Program-made: the position numbers and the translations under genes
Source of the DNA: CAZXFH01 sp964640055
GTDB lineage: Bacteria; Fidelibacterota; UBA2242; JAFGTP01
Length of the DNA: 64,000 bases
Direction: 5' to 3'
Assembly (NCBI GenBank): GCA_964640055.1
Contig: CAZXFH010000003.1
Location: 1-64,000 of the forward strand
The notes under the pieces: model-generated
The model's input: the letters and a program-made list of their open reading frames with translations, nothing else
What the model was told of the DNA's origin: nothing
Database searches by the model: none
Part shown: positions 26,204 through 35,914 of the stretch, piece after piece
How positions within the stretch are numbered: the stretch's first letter is position 1
How the letters are laid out: each line of letters starts with the position of its first letter

Positions 26204-26764
26204 CTAACCCGAATTCTTCCCCCCCCATTTTTCAGGTTGGACATTGCTATTTGTAACTTTACAGTAAGACTTACCCCACTGCGTCTCATAAGGCGGTATG
26301 AAAGCGAAGGCATAAAATGGCCGGTCTGGTTTAATTCCCGGCTTAAGTCTTAATATTCTAAAAGAATAGTCTTTATTATCCGCAGCAGTTTTATTTTCCA
26401 CACCATATCTGGGAAATCTAAAAAATGTTCTTAATTTATTTTCAGCAGTTTTCTTTGCAATTATTCGAAATTTTAATGTATCACCATTAATTTTCATTCT
26501 ATTTTTTCTGGTATCTACTAAAGTATCAATATTAATGATTTCATTCTTTTGTATCTCTTTGGCTAATATACAATAATTTTTATCTTTTAATTTAGAACCT
26601 GTGAAATATAATTTATAATAATCTATTCCCTCAAAATTTAATATATCTCTTAATTCCATAACATCAGAAGAATGTGCTTTCATATCAATTGTACCTTGAT
26701 TTTTCTCGTCAGATGCCAGAAGAATTGTTAAAACACAGCCGAGTAATGCTAATATTCTTTTCAT
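26204..26764 (-). CDS. Orphan exported protein, AT-rich
   Basis: 186 residues with an N-terminal signal-like segment (MKRILALLGCVLTILLAS). LLGC at residues 7-10 could be read as a lipobox, but it lies very early in the hydrophobic stretch. The mature part is polar, with many Lys, Asp and Asn residues and no motif that I recognise; landmarks are YYKLYFTGSKLKDKNYC and FAFIPPYETQWGKSYC. Its base composition is clearly more AT-rich than the neighbours, which suggests recent acquisition. It is a lone minus-strand gene between the SDR and PhzF genes. No function is proposed. Confidence 0.6.
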   Translation of the reverse strand: MKRILALLGCVLTILLASDEKNQGTIDMKAHSSDVMELRDILNFEGIDYYKLYFTGSKLKDKNYCILAKEIQKNEIINIDTLVDTRKNRMKINGDTLKFRIIAKKTAENKLRTFFRFPRYGVENKTAADNKDYSFRILRLKPGIKPDRPFYAFAFIPPYETQWGKSYCKVTNSNVQPEKWGGKNSG

Positions 26765-27011
26765 TGTTACGCACCTTTTAGTTTATTCTTAAATCCAATA
26801 TATGATTATCCGATATATCACACCAATCTTCTGTTTTCTCAAGAGACCCATTTTGCTCACCGGGTTATACTTTTCCAACGTATTATTTTAATCATCGCTG
26901 CGACTGCTGTCAAGGCTTAAACAGGGACAGGCCGGTGAAAAGTCCTTTTAGATAAAGCCGGAAAAAGATATATTCTAGCAACAAGGATCTCTTTATTATG
27001 AGGAGCAGCAA

Positions 27012-27809
27012 ATGAATTTTGCAATCTATCAGGTAGACGCCTTTACCTCACTGTCCTTTAGGGGCAATCCGGCCGGGGTTTGTATTCTGGAAGAGACAAA
27101 ATCTGCGGATTGGATGCAGCAGGTGGCCGCAGAGATGAATCTGTCGGAGACCGCCTTTGTGGACCTGGCCGATCAATCGATCACGATTCGGTATTTTACC
27201 CCGACAGTTGAGGTGCCGTTATGCGGGCATGCCACGCTATCCAGCGCCCACATTCTGTGGGCCGGGGATTATGTGCCGGCTGACCAGGCCATTGAATTTA
27301 AATCGCGCAGCGGAAAATTGCATGCCACCCGGGAAAAGGGCTGGATCGTGCTGGACTTTCCGATCGATTTATATGAAAAAGCGCCGCTCCCCCCGGGAGT
27401 CGCGGATAGCTTGTCAGTAGCGGTTAAAGAGAGTGTCAAAACCAAGTACTGCGGCTATTTACTGGAACTGGAAAGCGAACCGGCAGTCCGGGAATTGTCA
27501 CCCAACCTGCCGGAATTACAACGGCTGGGGATGGACGAAATGATCGTCACTGCTCCGGGCAATCCGGACAATGACTGGGATTTTGTGTCCCGCTTCTTTG
27601 GTCCGGGCGTGGGTATTCCCGAAGATCCGGTCACGGGCGCAGCGCATTGCAGTCTGGCACCCTATTGGTCAAAACGGTTGGGCCGGACTGAAATGACGGG
27701 GTACCAGGCCTCGGCGCGCGGGGGTGTGGTCAAGGTGCGACTGCAAGAGGAACGCGTCGACATTATGGGGCAGGCCTGTACCGTTTTCTCCGGTCAGTTA
27801 CAGGTTTAA
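27012..27809 (+). CDS. PhzF-family isomerase/epimerase
   Basis: A 265-residue protein with the PhzF two-lobe pattern: FRGNPAGVCIL near the N-terminus, NLSETAFVD containing the catalytic Glu, TPTVEVPLCGHATLSSAH, and GIPEDPVTGAAHCSLAPYW in the second lobe. The fold matches diaminopimelate epimerase. Most members outside phenazine clusters have no assigned substrate, and there is no phenazine pathway here. GAGGAG stands just before the ATG. The stop is 3 bp before the MltF gene, so the two are probably co-transcribed. Confidence 0.92.
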   Translation: MNFAIYQVDAFTSLSFRGNPAGVCILEETKSADWMQQVAAEMNLSETAFVDLADQSITIRYFTPTVEVPLCGHATLSSAHILWAGDYVPADQAIEFKSRSGKLHATREKGWIVLDFPIDLYEKAPLPPGVADSLSVAVKESVKTKYCGYLLELESEPAVRELSPNLPELQRLGMDEMIVTAPGNPDNDWDFVSRFFGPGVGIPEDPVTGAAHCSLAPYWSKRLGRTEMTGYQASARGGVVKVRLQEERVDIMGQACTVFSGQLQV

Positions 27810-27812
27810 GTA

Positions 27813-29204
27813 ATGGGCAAAGCGACAGGTCGTAATACTCACATTTTGAGAAAGTTCAGTCAAATTTGTTTGCCGGTTCTGATAACGCTTTTGTTGGCCG
27901 GGAGTCTGAATTCCTGCTGGCGCCGCTATGATGACACTTTAGAAAAGGTACAGCAATCCGGTCGGGTGGTTTGTATTACGGAAAACAGTGCCAACACCTA
28001 TTATATATATCGTGGTGAGCCGATGGGCTTTGAGTATGATCTTGCCCGGGCGTTTGCCGATTATTTAGGTGTGGAGCTCAAGATTATCACTCCGGATTGG
28101 GCTAAGATGTTTGCTTATTTAGCAAAGGGAAAAGGTGATTTTATTGCCGCGGGGCTCACTATCACCCCGGAGCGGGAAAAACAGGTTGATTTTTCTGATG
28201 AATATACCTATGTCCAGCAGAAAGTCATTACCCATAAAAATAATTACAACCTGCGTTCTCTGGATGATCTGAACGGCAAGACCATTCACATCCGGCCGGC
28301 TACTTCCTATCATTCCCGTTTACGGGAGTTACAGGAAGAAGGGCTCAACTTTGAAATGGTCTTTCACAAAGAGCTGCCAACTGAGGAATTGATCCGGATG
28401 GTGGCGGAGGAGGAGATCGGGATCACGATTGCCGATTCCAAGATCGCCTTGCTGAACCGGCGCTATTTTCCGGATATCAAGATCGCTTTTCCTATTGAGG
28501 AAGAGGAGGCTCTGGGCTGGGCGGTCCGGGAAGGTGAAAAGCGGTTTTTACGGGAGATCAACAAATTTTTCGCAATCATCAAGGAAAACGGTGTTTACGG
28601 CAAGATTTTTGAAAAATATTACGGGACGGTTGACATTTTTGACTATGTGGACCTGAAGAAGTTTCATCAACGCTTGGAATCGCGCTTACCGGATTACCAG
28701 GAAATTATCAAACAGGAGGCGGCTAAGTATGATTTTGACTGGCGCCTGATTGCCGCGATGATCTACCAGGAATCCCATTTTAATCCGCGGGCCCGCAGCC
28801 ATACCGGGGTGCGGGGACTGATGCAACTGACCCTGCGCACGGCCCGGGAAATGGGCGTCCGCAATCGTCTCAATCCCAAACAAAGCATTCGCGGTGGGAT
28901 CAGATATCTGCACAAATTATATGAGCGCTTTGATGAGGTTCCGGATTATCGTGATCGCATCCGGTTGGCACTGGCCAGTTATAATATCGGATACGGGCAT
29001 GTGCGGGATGCCCAAAAAATTGCCCAGCAAATGGGGTTACCGACGCAGCAGTGGGAGTCGGTCAAGCAAACCCTGCCGCTTTTACGGGAGCGCCGTTATT
29101 ACCGGGATACCCGCTATGGCTATGCGCGGGGTACGGAACCAATTCGCTATGTCAATCGTATTTTTACCTATTATGATATTTTAAAGCGCGAAGCATATGA
29201 GTGA
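27813..29204 (+). CDS. mltF: MltF-like membrane-bound lytic murein transglycosylase
   Basis: A 463-residue exported protein. After a signal segment ending near LNSCWRR (a probable lipoprotein Cys), residues about 40-275 form a family 3 solute-binding domain (GEPMGFEYDLARAFADYLG, DFIAAGLTITPEREKQVDFS). Residues about 290-430 form the SLT domain, with catalytic Glu in YQESHFNPRARS and the motif GVRGLMQLT. This is the architecture of E. coli MltF, which cleaves peptidoglycan to anhydromuropeptides; the SBP domain senses ligands. It starts 3 bp after the PhzF stop. Confidence 0.95.
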   Translation: MGKATGRNTHILRKFSQICLPVLITLLLAGSLNSCWRRYDDTLEKVQQSGRVVCITENSANTYYIYRGEPMGFEYDLARAFADYLGVELKIITPDWAKMFAYLAKGKGDFIAAGLTITPEREKQVDFSDEYTYVQQKVITHKNNYNLRSLDDLNGKTIHIRPATSYHSRLRELQEEGLNFEMVFHKELPTEELIRMVAEEEIGITIADSKIALLNRRYFPDIKIAFPIEEEEALGWAVREGEKRFLREINKFFAIIKENGVYGKIFEKYYGTVDIFDYVDLKKFHQRLESRLPDYQEIIKQEAAKYDFDWRLIAAMIYQESHFNPRARSHTGVRGLMQLTLRTAREMGVRNRLNPKQSIRGGIRYLHKLYERFDEVPDYRDRIRLALASYNIGYGHVRDAQKIAQQMGLPTQQWESVKQTLPLLRERRYYRDTRYGYARGTEPIRYVNRIFTYYDILKREAYE

Positions 29205-29249
29205 TGTTTTGTTGTTTTATTTAATCGTCATTATCGGAAAGGAGCTAAG

Positions 29250-30794
29250 GTGGAACGACGCGATTTTTTAGTCAAGGGCGCGTTGCTCACGGCCGGGGCA
29301 GCCACGCTGCCGGTTTGGCGGCGGTGTGGAGGAACGCAAAAATTGATCACAGCAACAGCAAGCAAGGGGTCGGTGCAAAATATGCAGAATCTTTTTCAGG
29401 TTACCCAGAATGAAATGCAACAGATATTAAGAACCGCACTCAGCCAGGGGGGTGAGCGGGCCGACCTGTTTTTTGAGTATCGGGTCAATTCCGCGCTGCG
29501 CATGGAAGAAGAGTTGATCAAGGATGTCAGCCGCGGCATTGCCATGGGCATGGGCGTCCGGGTGGTTAAAAAAGACCAAATCGGCTATGCCTATACGGAA
29601 GAGGTGAGTCTGGAACGCATGCAGGCGGCGGCGACTACGGCAGCCCACATTGCCAAATCTAAGGGGGGTGTCAATATTGCGGCCGTGCACCAGCTACCCA
29701 AACGCAATCTGTACCAATTAAAACAGCTCAGTGTAGATGCCGACCTGGAGAGCAAGTTGCGTCTGATCGAACGGGCGAATCAGAGTGCCAAGCAGTATGA
29801 CAGCAAAGTTTCCAAGGTGCAGATTACGCTGTCTGATGAGATGAAACAGATCATGTATCTGGACAGTGAAGGCCGGTATTTTGAGGATGTACAGCCCATG
29901 CTGCTGATGCGTTGCTATACCGTGGCTCAGGATCAGAATAAACGCGAGGGTGTGGGCAGTGCCAGTGGCGGCCGGGTCGGTTTAAAATATTTCACAGAAG
30001 AGGAGCACACCCCGGAAAAGGTAGCCCGGGATGCCGCCCAGCTGGCGGTGACCAACCTGGAGGCTCGGGATGCGCCTTCCGGTCCCCAGGTGGTGGTTTT
30101 GGGGGCCGCGGAAAGCGGTGTGCTGCTGCACGAAGCCGTGGGTCACGGACTGGAAGCTGACTTTAACCGCAAGAACCTGTCCAATTATGCCAACCGGGTG
30201 GGCGAAAAAGTGGCTTCGGAACACTGCACTGTAGTTGACGCAGGGATATATCCAAATTTAAGAGGATCGTTAAATATCGATGATGAGGGCCACCGGCCCC
30301 AGGAGACCGTACTGATTGAAAAGGGGATTTTAAAAGGCTATATGCATGATTCGATTTCAGCAGAGATCATGAATCAGGCCCCCACCGGGAACGGGCGACG
30401 CCAATCCTATGCCTACCCGCCCATTCCGCGCATGACCAATACCTTTTTACGGGGCGGCCAGTACAGTCCCGAGGAGATCATTGCATCCATTGCGAAAGGT
30501 GTTTATGTCAAACGCTTTGGGGGCGGACAGGTGGATATTACCAAGGGTGACTTTACCTTTGGGGTCTATGAAGCCTATCTGATTGAAAAAGGGGAAGTCA
30601 CGGCGCCCCTTAAAAATGTCACCCTGATCGGGAACGGACCGCAGGTCATGAATAATGTGGTCATGGTGGGTAATGATCCCCGCTTTTCACGCGGCAGCTG
30701 GACCTGCGGAAAGGATGGTCAACGGGTACCGGTCAGTGTGGGTATGCCGACGACAAAGGTAAGCGAGATAACCGTGGGTGGAACCAAAGCATAG
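29250..30794 (+). CDS. tldD: TldD-family metalloprotease with a Tat-like N-terminus
   Basis: A 514-residue protein. The C-terminal two-thirds carry the TldD zinc motif HEAVGH at residues 294-299 (family consensus HExxxH), followed by GLEADFNRK. Downstream is GDFTFGVYEAYLIEKGEV. TldD pairs with PmbA/TldE to cleave small unfolded peptides; the partner is the next gene. Unlike E. coli TldD, it begins MERRDFLVKGALLTAGAATL, a twin-arginine motif followed by a mild hydrophobic stretch, suggesting export by the Tat pathway. The start GTG has AAGGAG upstream. Confidence 0.92.
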   Translation: MERRDFLVKGALLTAGAATLPVWRRCGGTQKLITATASKGSVQNMQNLFQVTQNEMQQILRTALSQGGERADLFFEYRVNSALRMEEELIKDVSRGIAMGMGVRVVKKDQIGYAYTEEVSLERMQAAATTAAHIAKSKGGVNIAAVHQLPKRNLYQLKQLSVDADLESKLRLIERANQSAKQYDSKVSKVQITLSDEMKQIMYLDSEGRYFEDVQPMLLMRCYTVAQDQNKREGVGSASGGRVGLKYFTEEEHTPEKVARDAAQLAVTNLEARDAPSGPQVVVLGAAESGVLLHEAVGHGLEADFNRKNLSNYANRVGEKVASEHCTVVDAGIYPNLRGSLNIDDEGHRPQETVLIEKGILKGYMHDSISAEIMNQAPTGNGRRQSYAYPPIPRMTNTFLRGGQYSPEEIIASIAKGVYVKRFGGGQVDITKGDFTFGVYEAYLIEKGEVTAPLKNVTLIGNGPQVMNNVVMVGNDPRFSRGSWTCGKDGQRVPVSVGMPTTKVSEITVGGTKA

Positions 30795-30805
30795 AGGATA
30801 TACTT

Positions 30806-32152
30806 ATGCAGTCATTAAAAGATTTAGCCCAATATATCATTGATACGGCCCGGCAGGCGGGTGCCGATGAAGTGGATGTGGTTATTTTGGATGCCCTGAA
30901 ATCCAGCATCACGGTGCGCCTGGGGAAAATCGAGGAATTAAAACAGGCCAGTCCCAAACAGCTGGGAATTCGGGTTTTCAAGAACAAGCGCAAAGCCCTA
31001 ACCTATTCCAGTGATTTCAGAAAAGATTCCTTGAAATCCCTGATTAAGCGCACTGTGGCGCTGGTCAAAGTGAGCAGTCAGGATTCTTTTGCCGGACTTC
31101 CCGACAAGGCTTTATTGGGTGTTGCAAAGCAGCCGCTGGCCCTCTATGATAAGAAACTGGAAACCATGTCCACGGAAAGAAAAATTGAAATGGTTCAGGA
31201 ATTAGAAGAAAAAGGACTGGCCAAAGATAAATTAATCACCAATTCCGATGGGGCCAGCTGGCATGATTCCCGGAGTCGATTTCTGTTGGCCAATTCCAAA
31301 GGCTTTCTGGCGACCGAGCAATATAGTTCCTGTTCCCTGAGCCTGTCCCTGATCGCTGAAAAAGAAGGGGTGAAGCAACGGGATTACTGGTCCAGTTCAG
31401 CGCGCTATTATGATCTGCTGGAATCGATCGACAGTATTGCCAGCCGGGCGGTGCATCGCACGGTACGTAAAATCGGGGCGGTTAAACCCCAGTCGCAAAA
31501 AGTGCCGGTGGTGTTTGATCCCACAACAGGGCGGGATTTCCTCAGTATTATCGCCCGTACCGTGGTGGGCGATGCGATATACCGCCAGCGTTCCTTTTTA
31601 GCCGGTCGTGAAGGTGATAAAATTGCCGCGGACCGAGTCACGATTATTGATGATGGTTTGTTGGCCAGAGGATTGGGTTCCCGGCGCTTTGATGATGAGG
31701 GCCTGCCCCGCCGCCGCAACGTTGTGGTCGACCAGGGGGTATTGAAAACCTTTCTGTGCGATTGCTATGCGGCCCGTAAACTGGGTATGCAACCGACGGG
31801 AAGCGCCAGTCGGGATATCAAATCCGAGCCCAGTTCCGGGACCAGTAATTTTTTCATGCAGTCGGGAGAACACACACCAAAAGAGATCATTGCTTCGGTA
31901 GAGGACGGATTGTTGTTAACCCAAGTACATTGGGTGGGCATTAATTACGTTACTGGTGATTATTCGCGGGGGGCGGAAGGTATGTGGATCAAAAATGGCC
32001 GGATCAGTCATCCGGTGCAGGAATTTACCGTGGCCGGTAATATGAACACTATGCTGTCATCGGTTTCCATGATCGGCAATGATTTAACGTTTCGGGCCCC
32101 AAAAAACGCGCCCACGTTTAAGGTCGATGAATTGATGATTAGCGGGTCCTAG
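30806..32152 (+). CDS. pmbA: PmbA/TldE-family protease subunit
   Basis: A 448-residue partner of TldD. It has the family fold and landmarks (DEVDVVILDALKSSITVRLG, SGTSNFFMQSGEHTPKEII, VTGDYSRGAEGMWIKNG) but, as expected for TldE, no HExxxH motif. In E. coli the TldD-TldE heterodimer degrades peptides such as CcdA fragments and matures microcin B17. It starts 11 bp after tldD. It has no signal peptide of its own, so if TldD is exported by Tat, this subunit would have to travel with it or act separately. Confidence 0.93.
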   Translation: MQSLKDLAQYIIDTARQAGADEVDVVILDALKSSITVRLGKIEELKQASPKQLGIRVFKNKRKALTYSSDFRKDSLKSLIKRTVALVKVSSQDSFAGLPDKALLGVAKQPLALYDKKLETMSTERKIEMVQELEEKGLAKDKLITNSDGASWHDSRSRFLLANSKGFLATEQYSSCSLSLSLIAEKEGVKQRDYWSSSARYYDLLESIDSIASRAVHRTVRKIGAVKPQSQKVPVVFDPTTGRDFLSIIARTVVGDAIYRQRSFLAGREGDKIAADRVTIIDDGLLARGLGSRRFDDEGLPRRRNVVVDQGVLKTFLCDCYAARKLGMQPTGSASRDIKSEPSSGTSNFFMQSGEHTPKEIIASVEDGLLLTQVHWVGINYVTGDYSRGAEGMWIKNGRISHPVQEFTVAGNMNTMLSSVSMIGNDLTFRAPKNAPTFKVDELMISGS

Positions 32153-32288
32153 TGTTCCTTTTTTCAGGGCGGCAAGACCGCTGGGAGGAGGCGCCTAGAT
32201 CAATTATCTGCTTTGAAAATTAAGGAATATTTTTGATATTTAAGGCTGGTGTTAATTGTTATTTACTGAAGATTCAAGCGGATCATAA

Positions 32289-33353
32289 ATGTCAAATAAA
32301 AATCATCAGGAAGAATTGGATGTCTATATTGCCGTCGATGCCATGGGGGGTGACTATGCACCCGATGAGATCGTCAGAGGCGTGGCCCGCGCTACCCTGG
32401 AATCACCGACAAATATTTTACTGGTCGGCGATAAAAAGCGGATTTCCCCGGTATTAGAGGGGGAAGATCATCACGCCCGGCAAATAGAGATCGTGCATAC
32501 TGATAAAGTCATCACGCATGATGACGCTCCTAAAGAGGTGGTTCGCAAGAAAGCCGACGCCTCCATGGTCGTTGCCGCAAAACTGTGCGGCGAGGGACGA
32601 GCCCATGGATTGATTTCCGCCGGTAACACAGGCGCCTATGTGCTCTCAACGGTTAAGCATATTCCCCGCTTAAGCGGGGTGCGCAAGACGGCCATCGCCT
32701 CGGTATACCCTACTCAGAATGCGCAGCAGCACCAGGACATTTTCAGTCTCCTGCTGGATGTGGGCGCCAATGTCCATTGCACCATGGAGGAGCTGGTCCA
32801 GTTTGCCATAATGGGCAAGATGTATTCCTCAGACATCAAGGAAATTCCCGATCCCACGGTGGGCTTGTTGAATATTGGCTCCGAAGCCCATAAAGGCGGC
32901 ACGGAACTTAAAAAGACTTACGATATTCTGCAGGAATTGTCCGGGATCAATTTTGTGGGCAATATCGAGGGTAATGATCTGATGAAAGGCAAGGCTGATG
33001 TGGTGGTAACCGAGGGGTTTACCGGAAATATTGTCTTGAAATTAATGGAAGGGATTTACGACACTCTCAGCCATCTGGGACGCTACGCCTTTAAGCATCG
33101 CTTTATGTGGCGCTTGGGGTTGATCGCCCTTTCCGGGGGATTAAAGGAATTGAAAACGGTCACGGATTATTCTGAATATGGGGGCGCCCCCTTATTGGGA
33201 TTTAAAGATATTGTGATCAAAGCCCACGGCCGTTCCAAAGCCAAAGCCATCACCAATGCCATTAAAGTAGCCGCCAAGACCTACCGTGATGATATTTGCG
33301 GGAAGATTGCCCGTGAAATATCAGATTTTGAAGCCCATTTCAATCAGAAGTAA
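32289..33353 (+). CDS. plsX: Phosphate acyltransferase PlsX
   Basis: A 354-residue protein beginning with the PlsX signature YIAVDAMGGDYAPDEIVRG. It has the family segments SAGNTGAYVL, LLDVGANVHC and VTEGFTGNIVLKLMEG. PlsX converts acyl-ACP to acyl phosphate for PlsY in phosphatidic acid synthesis. The usual partners rpmF, fabH and fabD are not adjacent. The N-terminal extension before the motif is short and polar. The start lies 136 bp after pmbA, so a separate promoter is likely. Confidence 0.96.
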   Translation: MSNKNHQEELDVYIAVDAMGGDYAPDEIVRGVARATLESPTNILLVGDKKRISPVLEGEDHHARQIEIVHTDKVITHDDAPKEVVRKKADASMVVAAKLCGEGRAHGLISAGNTGAYVLSTVKHIPRLSGVRKTAIASVYPTQNAQQHQDIFSLLLDVGANVHCTMEELVQFAIMGKMYSSDIKEIPDPTVGLLNIGSEAHKGGTELKKTYDILQELSGINFVGNIEGNDLMKGKADVVVTEGFTGNIVLKLMEGIYDTLSHLGRYAFKHRFMWRLGLIALSGGLKELKTVTDYSEYGGAPLLGFKDIVIKAHGRSKAKAITNAIKVAAKTYRDDICGKIAREISDFEAHFNQK

Positions 33354-33386
33354 AGCGTGTCACCATAATATGATTGTTTCACTGCT

Positions 33387-34592
33387 ATGGCCTGTTCCAA
33401 TAAATTATATTTAATTTTTATTGCCGCTGTGGGGGTATGTCAATGGCACTGTCAGTCCACAGATCCGTTGCCGGCCAAACATACGTATGCGGTGAGCCGG
33501 GATAGCGTACTGACGCTTATCGAATCGGGAGAACTGGAATCACGCTATCCGCAAACGATCAACGCGCCGGGCAACTGGCACCTGGAATACCAGATTGTAT
33601 ATTTACCGGAAGAGGGGAGTTATGTCCGCCAGGGAGATACCGTGGTCATCTTTGATACTCGGGCGGTGGAGCAACAGTTGGATGCTGCCTTAAAAGAGCG
33701 CGCCGTGCTGGAGGAGAAATTAGTGGAAACCCGCCTGAAGAATCAACAACTGATTAATGAAAAGGAAGCCCAGATCAGGAAACTGGAAATTCAGGCAAGG
33801 ATCGCTGAAAACCGGCTGGAGCAGGCCCAATATAATGCGGAAAGTGCCCGGCAAGACGCCCGCCTGGAATTGAAAAAAGCGCAGCTAAATCTGACCAGAG
33901 CTCGCACTGACTTAAAGGCGCAGCATATCATTAATAGCAATCAGGAGAATGGGGTCTTAATCGATATGGACCAAACCAAAATTGAGATCCGGCGGCGGCG
34001 GGAGATGATCAATGACATGTTTATTACTGCGCCCAAAGACGGATTGGTGGTCTATTTTAACAAGGGGCGGCGTGGTGGTGGTGACAAGATCAAGATCGGG
34101 GATACCGTGCGCCCTCTCCATCCGGTCCTGAGCCTGCCGGATTTAAACAACATGCAGGTCCTGACCGAAATTAATCAGGTGGACCGCTCTTACGTACGCT
34201 TAGGTCAGCAGGCCAACATCCTGGTAGAGGCTTATCCCGACACGGCTTTTACCGGTCGCCTATTCTTCATATCCAAAGTAGTGGATTTTAGTGATCAGGA
34301 GCCAACCGCCAAAACCTACTACATATTGATAAGGCTCGATTCCGGCGAGAATTATCGGCTGAAACCCGGTTTAACCGCCCAGGTTACACTCCATACAGAT
34401 ACTTTGAGACATGTGCTACAGATACCATCCTGGTGCTTGTTTTCCCAACCGGAGGGGTATGCAGTCAAGAGCCCCGGACAGGGTGAAGTTCCGGTGGAAT
34501 TGGTACGCCTGATTAGCGGGAAGGCCTTTGTGCAGGGAAATTTAACGGCTGAGGATAAACTTTTACCCAATCAAAAGATCCCGCTATTTTAA
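33387..34592 (+). CDS. HlyD/RND-type membrane-fusion protein (first of two)
   Basis: A 401-residue exported protein with a hydrophobic N-terminus ending near WHCQS (possible lipid attachment). A split biotinyl-lipoyl domain (EEGSYVRQGDTVVIFD near residues 73-88) encloses a long alpha-helical hairpin (about 95-200, heptad-like, rich in Glu, Lys and Gln). Beta-barrel segments follow (LPDLNNMQVLTEINQVDRSY; YRLKPGLTAQVTL). Such adaptors link an inner-membrane pump to an outer-membrane channel. It is followed within 14 bp by a paralogue and then by a MacB-type permease, suggesting one efflux or export complex. Confidence 0.9.
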   Translation: MACSNKLYLIFIAAVGVCQWHCQSTDPLPAKHTYAVSRDSVLTLIESGELESRYPQTINAPGNWHLEYQIVYLPEEGSYVRQGDTVVIFDTRAVEQQLDAALKERAVLEEKLVETRLKNQQLINEKEAQIRKLEIQARIAENRLEQAQYNAESARQDARLELKKAQLNLTRARTDLKAQHIINSNQENGVLIDMDQTKIEIRRRREMINDMFITAPKDGLVVYFNKGRRGGGDKIKIGDTVRPLHPVLSLPDLNNMQVLTEINQVDRSYVRLGQQANILVEAYPDTAFTGRLFFISKVVDFSDQEPTAKTYYILIRLDSGENYRLKPGLTAQVTLHTDTLRHVLQIPSWCLFSQPEGYAVKSPGQGEVPVELVRLISGKAFVQGNLTAEDKLLPNQKIPLF

Positions 34593-34606
34593 GTCAGAGG
34601 AGAAAG

Positions 34607-35899
34607 ATGCCGCAACCGATCTTGCGACGCAAATGGCTACCCGGCGGAATATTCGCCGCCGTTCTAATTGTATTAATTGTTCTGCTTTATCGCCAATTCA
34701 GAGCGGCGGATGATCTGCCGTTATATGTTGTCAAGAAGGATGACTTTGTCATCAAGGTGAAGGCACCCGGTACGATCCAGGCGATCAACTCCCATGTGAT
34801 TAATTCCCCGGGTAAGGTATGGGGGAATATTCGCATCATTAAAATGGTAGAGGAAGGTACCTATGTTAAGCCGGGGGATTTTTTAATCCAATTTGACCCC
34901 ACGGAATTTCAGGAACGGTTGCGGGAGGCGGAGAACAATCTGGAAACCGCCGAAGCCAACTATGAAAGTCAGCTGGCGACCATTGAAAAACAGAGAGCCG
35001 ATCTGGCCAGCCAACTGGAAATTGAGAAATATAATTTGGAACAGATGAAGCTGCAGGCCAAAAACGCCGTTTACGAAGCGGAAAACAAGCGTAAAGAGAT
35101 CGAATATACTTTAAAAAAGGCACAGGTCTCTTTTGAACAACTTCAGGACAAGATGGAATCGACACGGGCTATCAATAAAGCTGCGCTTAGGCAGGCGAAG
35201 CTGAAAGTAGAACAGGCCGAACTGAAAGTAGAACAGGCTAAGGATGATCTGGCCCAGCTAACAATTCGGGCACCGGCCGAAGGGTTGGTGGTTTATCGGG
35301 AAATCTGGGGGCCTTCAGGCCGTGAAAAGGTCAAAGAAGGCTCTTCACCCTGGCGCAACCAACCTTTAATAGAAATACCGGATAACAGTCAGATGAAGGC
35401 TGAAATTCAGGTCAATGAGGTTGATATCTCCCGCATTGCGCAGGATCAGGTGGTCAATATTCGGCTGGATGCCATTGTGGATACAACTTTTCAGGGACGG
35501 ATCACGACCATTGCTAATCTGGCTCATCGCGAGAGGGAAACGGAGAAGAAAGTGTTTCGTATTGAAGCGGAAATAAAGGGCTCCGATGAGCGGCTGAAAC
35601 CGGGTATGAGCGCTCAGTGTGAGATCATTGTAGAAAGGATTCCGGATACCTTGTTTGTGCCAATTGATGCTGTGCTTGAAAGAGAGGGCCAGACCGGCGT
35701 ACTGGATAAGGAGGGTCGTTTTAGGTCCATTACCACCGGCCCTTCCAATGCGGATTTTATTATGGTATCCACCGGACTGCAAGCCGGAGACGCTATTCAA
35801 TTGCAACAAAACATATCTATCAAAGCGAACACCCCTCGAGAAAAGCCACCCGCAAGCCAAAAGTCTCAAACAGAGCAGCGGGTCATTATTCACGGATAA
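34607..35899 (+). CDS. HlyD/RND-type membrane-fusion protein (second of two)
   Basis: A 430-residue adaptor with one N-terminal membrane helix (WLPGGIFAAVLIVLIVLLY), lipoyl halves (EGTYVKPGDFLIQFD), an extended coiled coil (about 95-215) and beta-barrel domains (DNSQMKAEIQVNEVDISR; RLKPGMSAQCEI). In the coiled coil a 21-bp unit is duplicated in tandem at 35201-35242, giving two LKVEQA heptads in a row. AGAGGAG precedes the ATG. It is similar to, but longer than, the preceding adaptor; the pair may form mixed hexamers. Confidence 0.92.
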   Translation: MPQPILRRKWLPGGIFAAVLIVLIVLLYRQFRAADDLPLYVVKKDDFVIKVKAPGTIQAINSHVINSPGKVWGNIRIIKMVEEGTYVKPGDFLIQFDPTEFQERLREAENNLETAEANYESQLATIEKQRADLASQLEIEKYNLEQMKLQAKNAVYEAENKRKEIEYTLKKAQVSFEQLQDKMESTRAINKAALRQAKLKVEQAELKVEQAKDDLAQLTIRAPAEGLVVYREIWGPSGREKVKEGSSPWRNQPLIEIPDNSQMKAEIQVNEVDISRIAQDQVVNIRLDAIVDTTFQGRITTIANLAHRERETEKKVFRIEAEIKGSDERLKPGMSAQCEIIVERIPDTLFVPIDAVLEREGQTGVLDKEGRFRSITTGPSNADFIMVSTGLQAGDAIQLQQNISIKANTPREKPPASQKSQTEQRVIIHG

Positions 35900-35914
35900 A
35901 ATAGACGGGCAGCC

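Noticed and set aside
32153..32288. 136-bp gap before plsX searched for rpmF-like or other small genes
   Set aside because: No L32-like or other small gene found; only a non-coding stretch.
35201..35242. 21-bp tandem duplication considered as an independent repeat element
   Set aside because: It lies in frame within the coiled coil of the HlyD-type adaptor and simply adds a heptad pair; ordinary coiled-coil growth.
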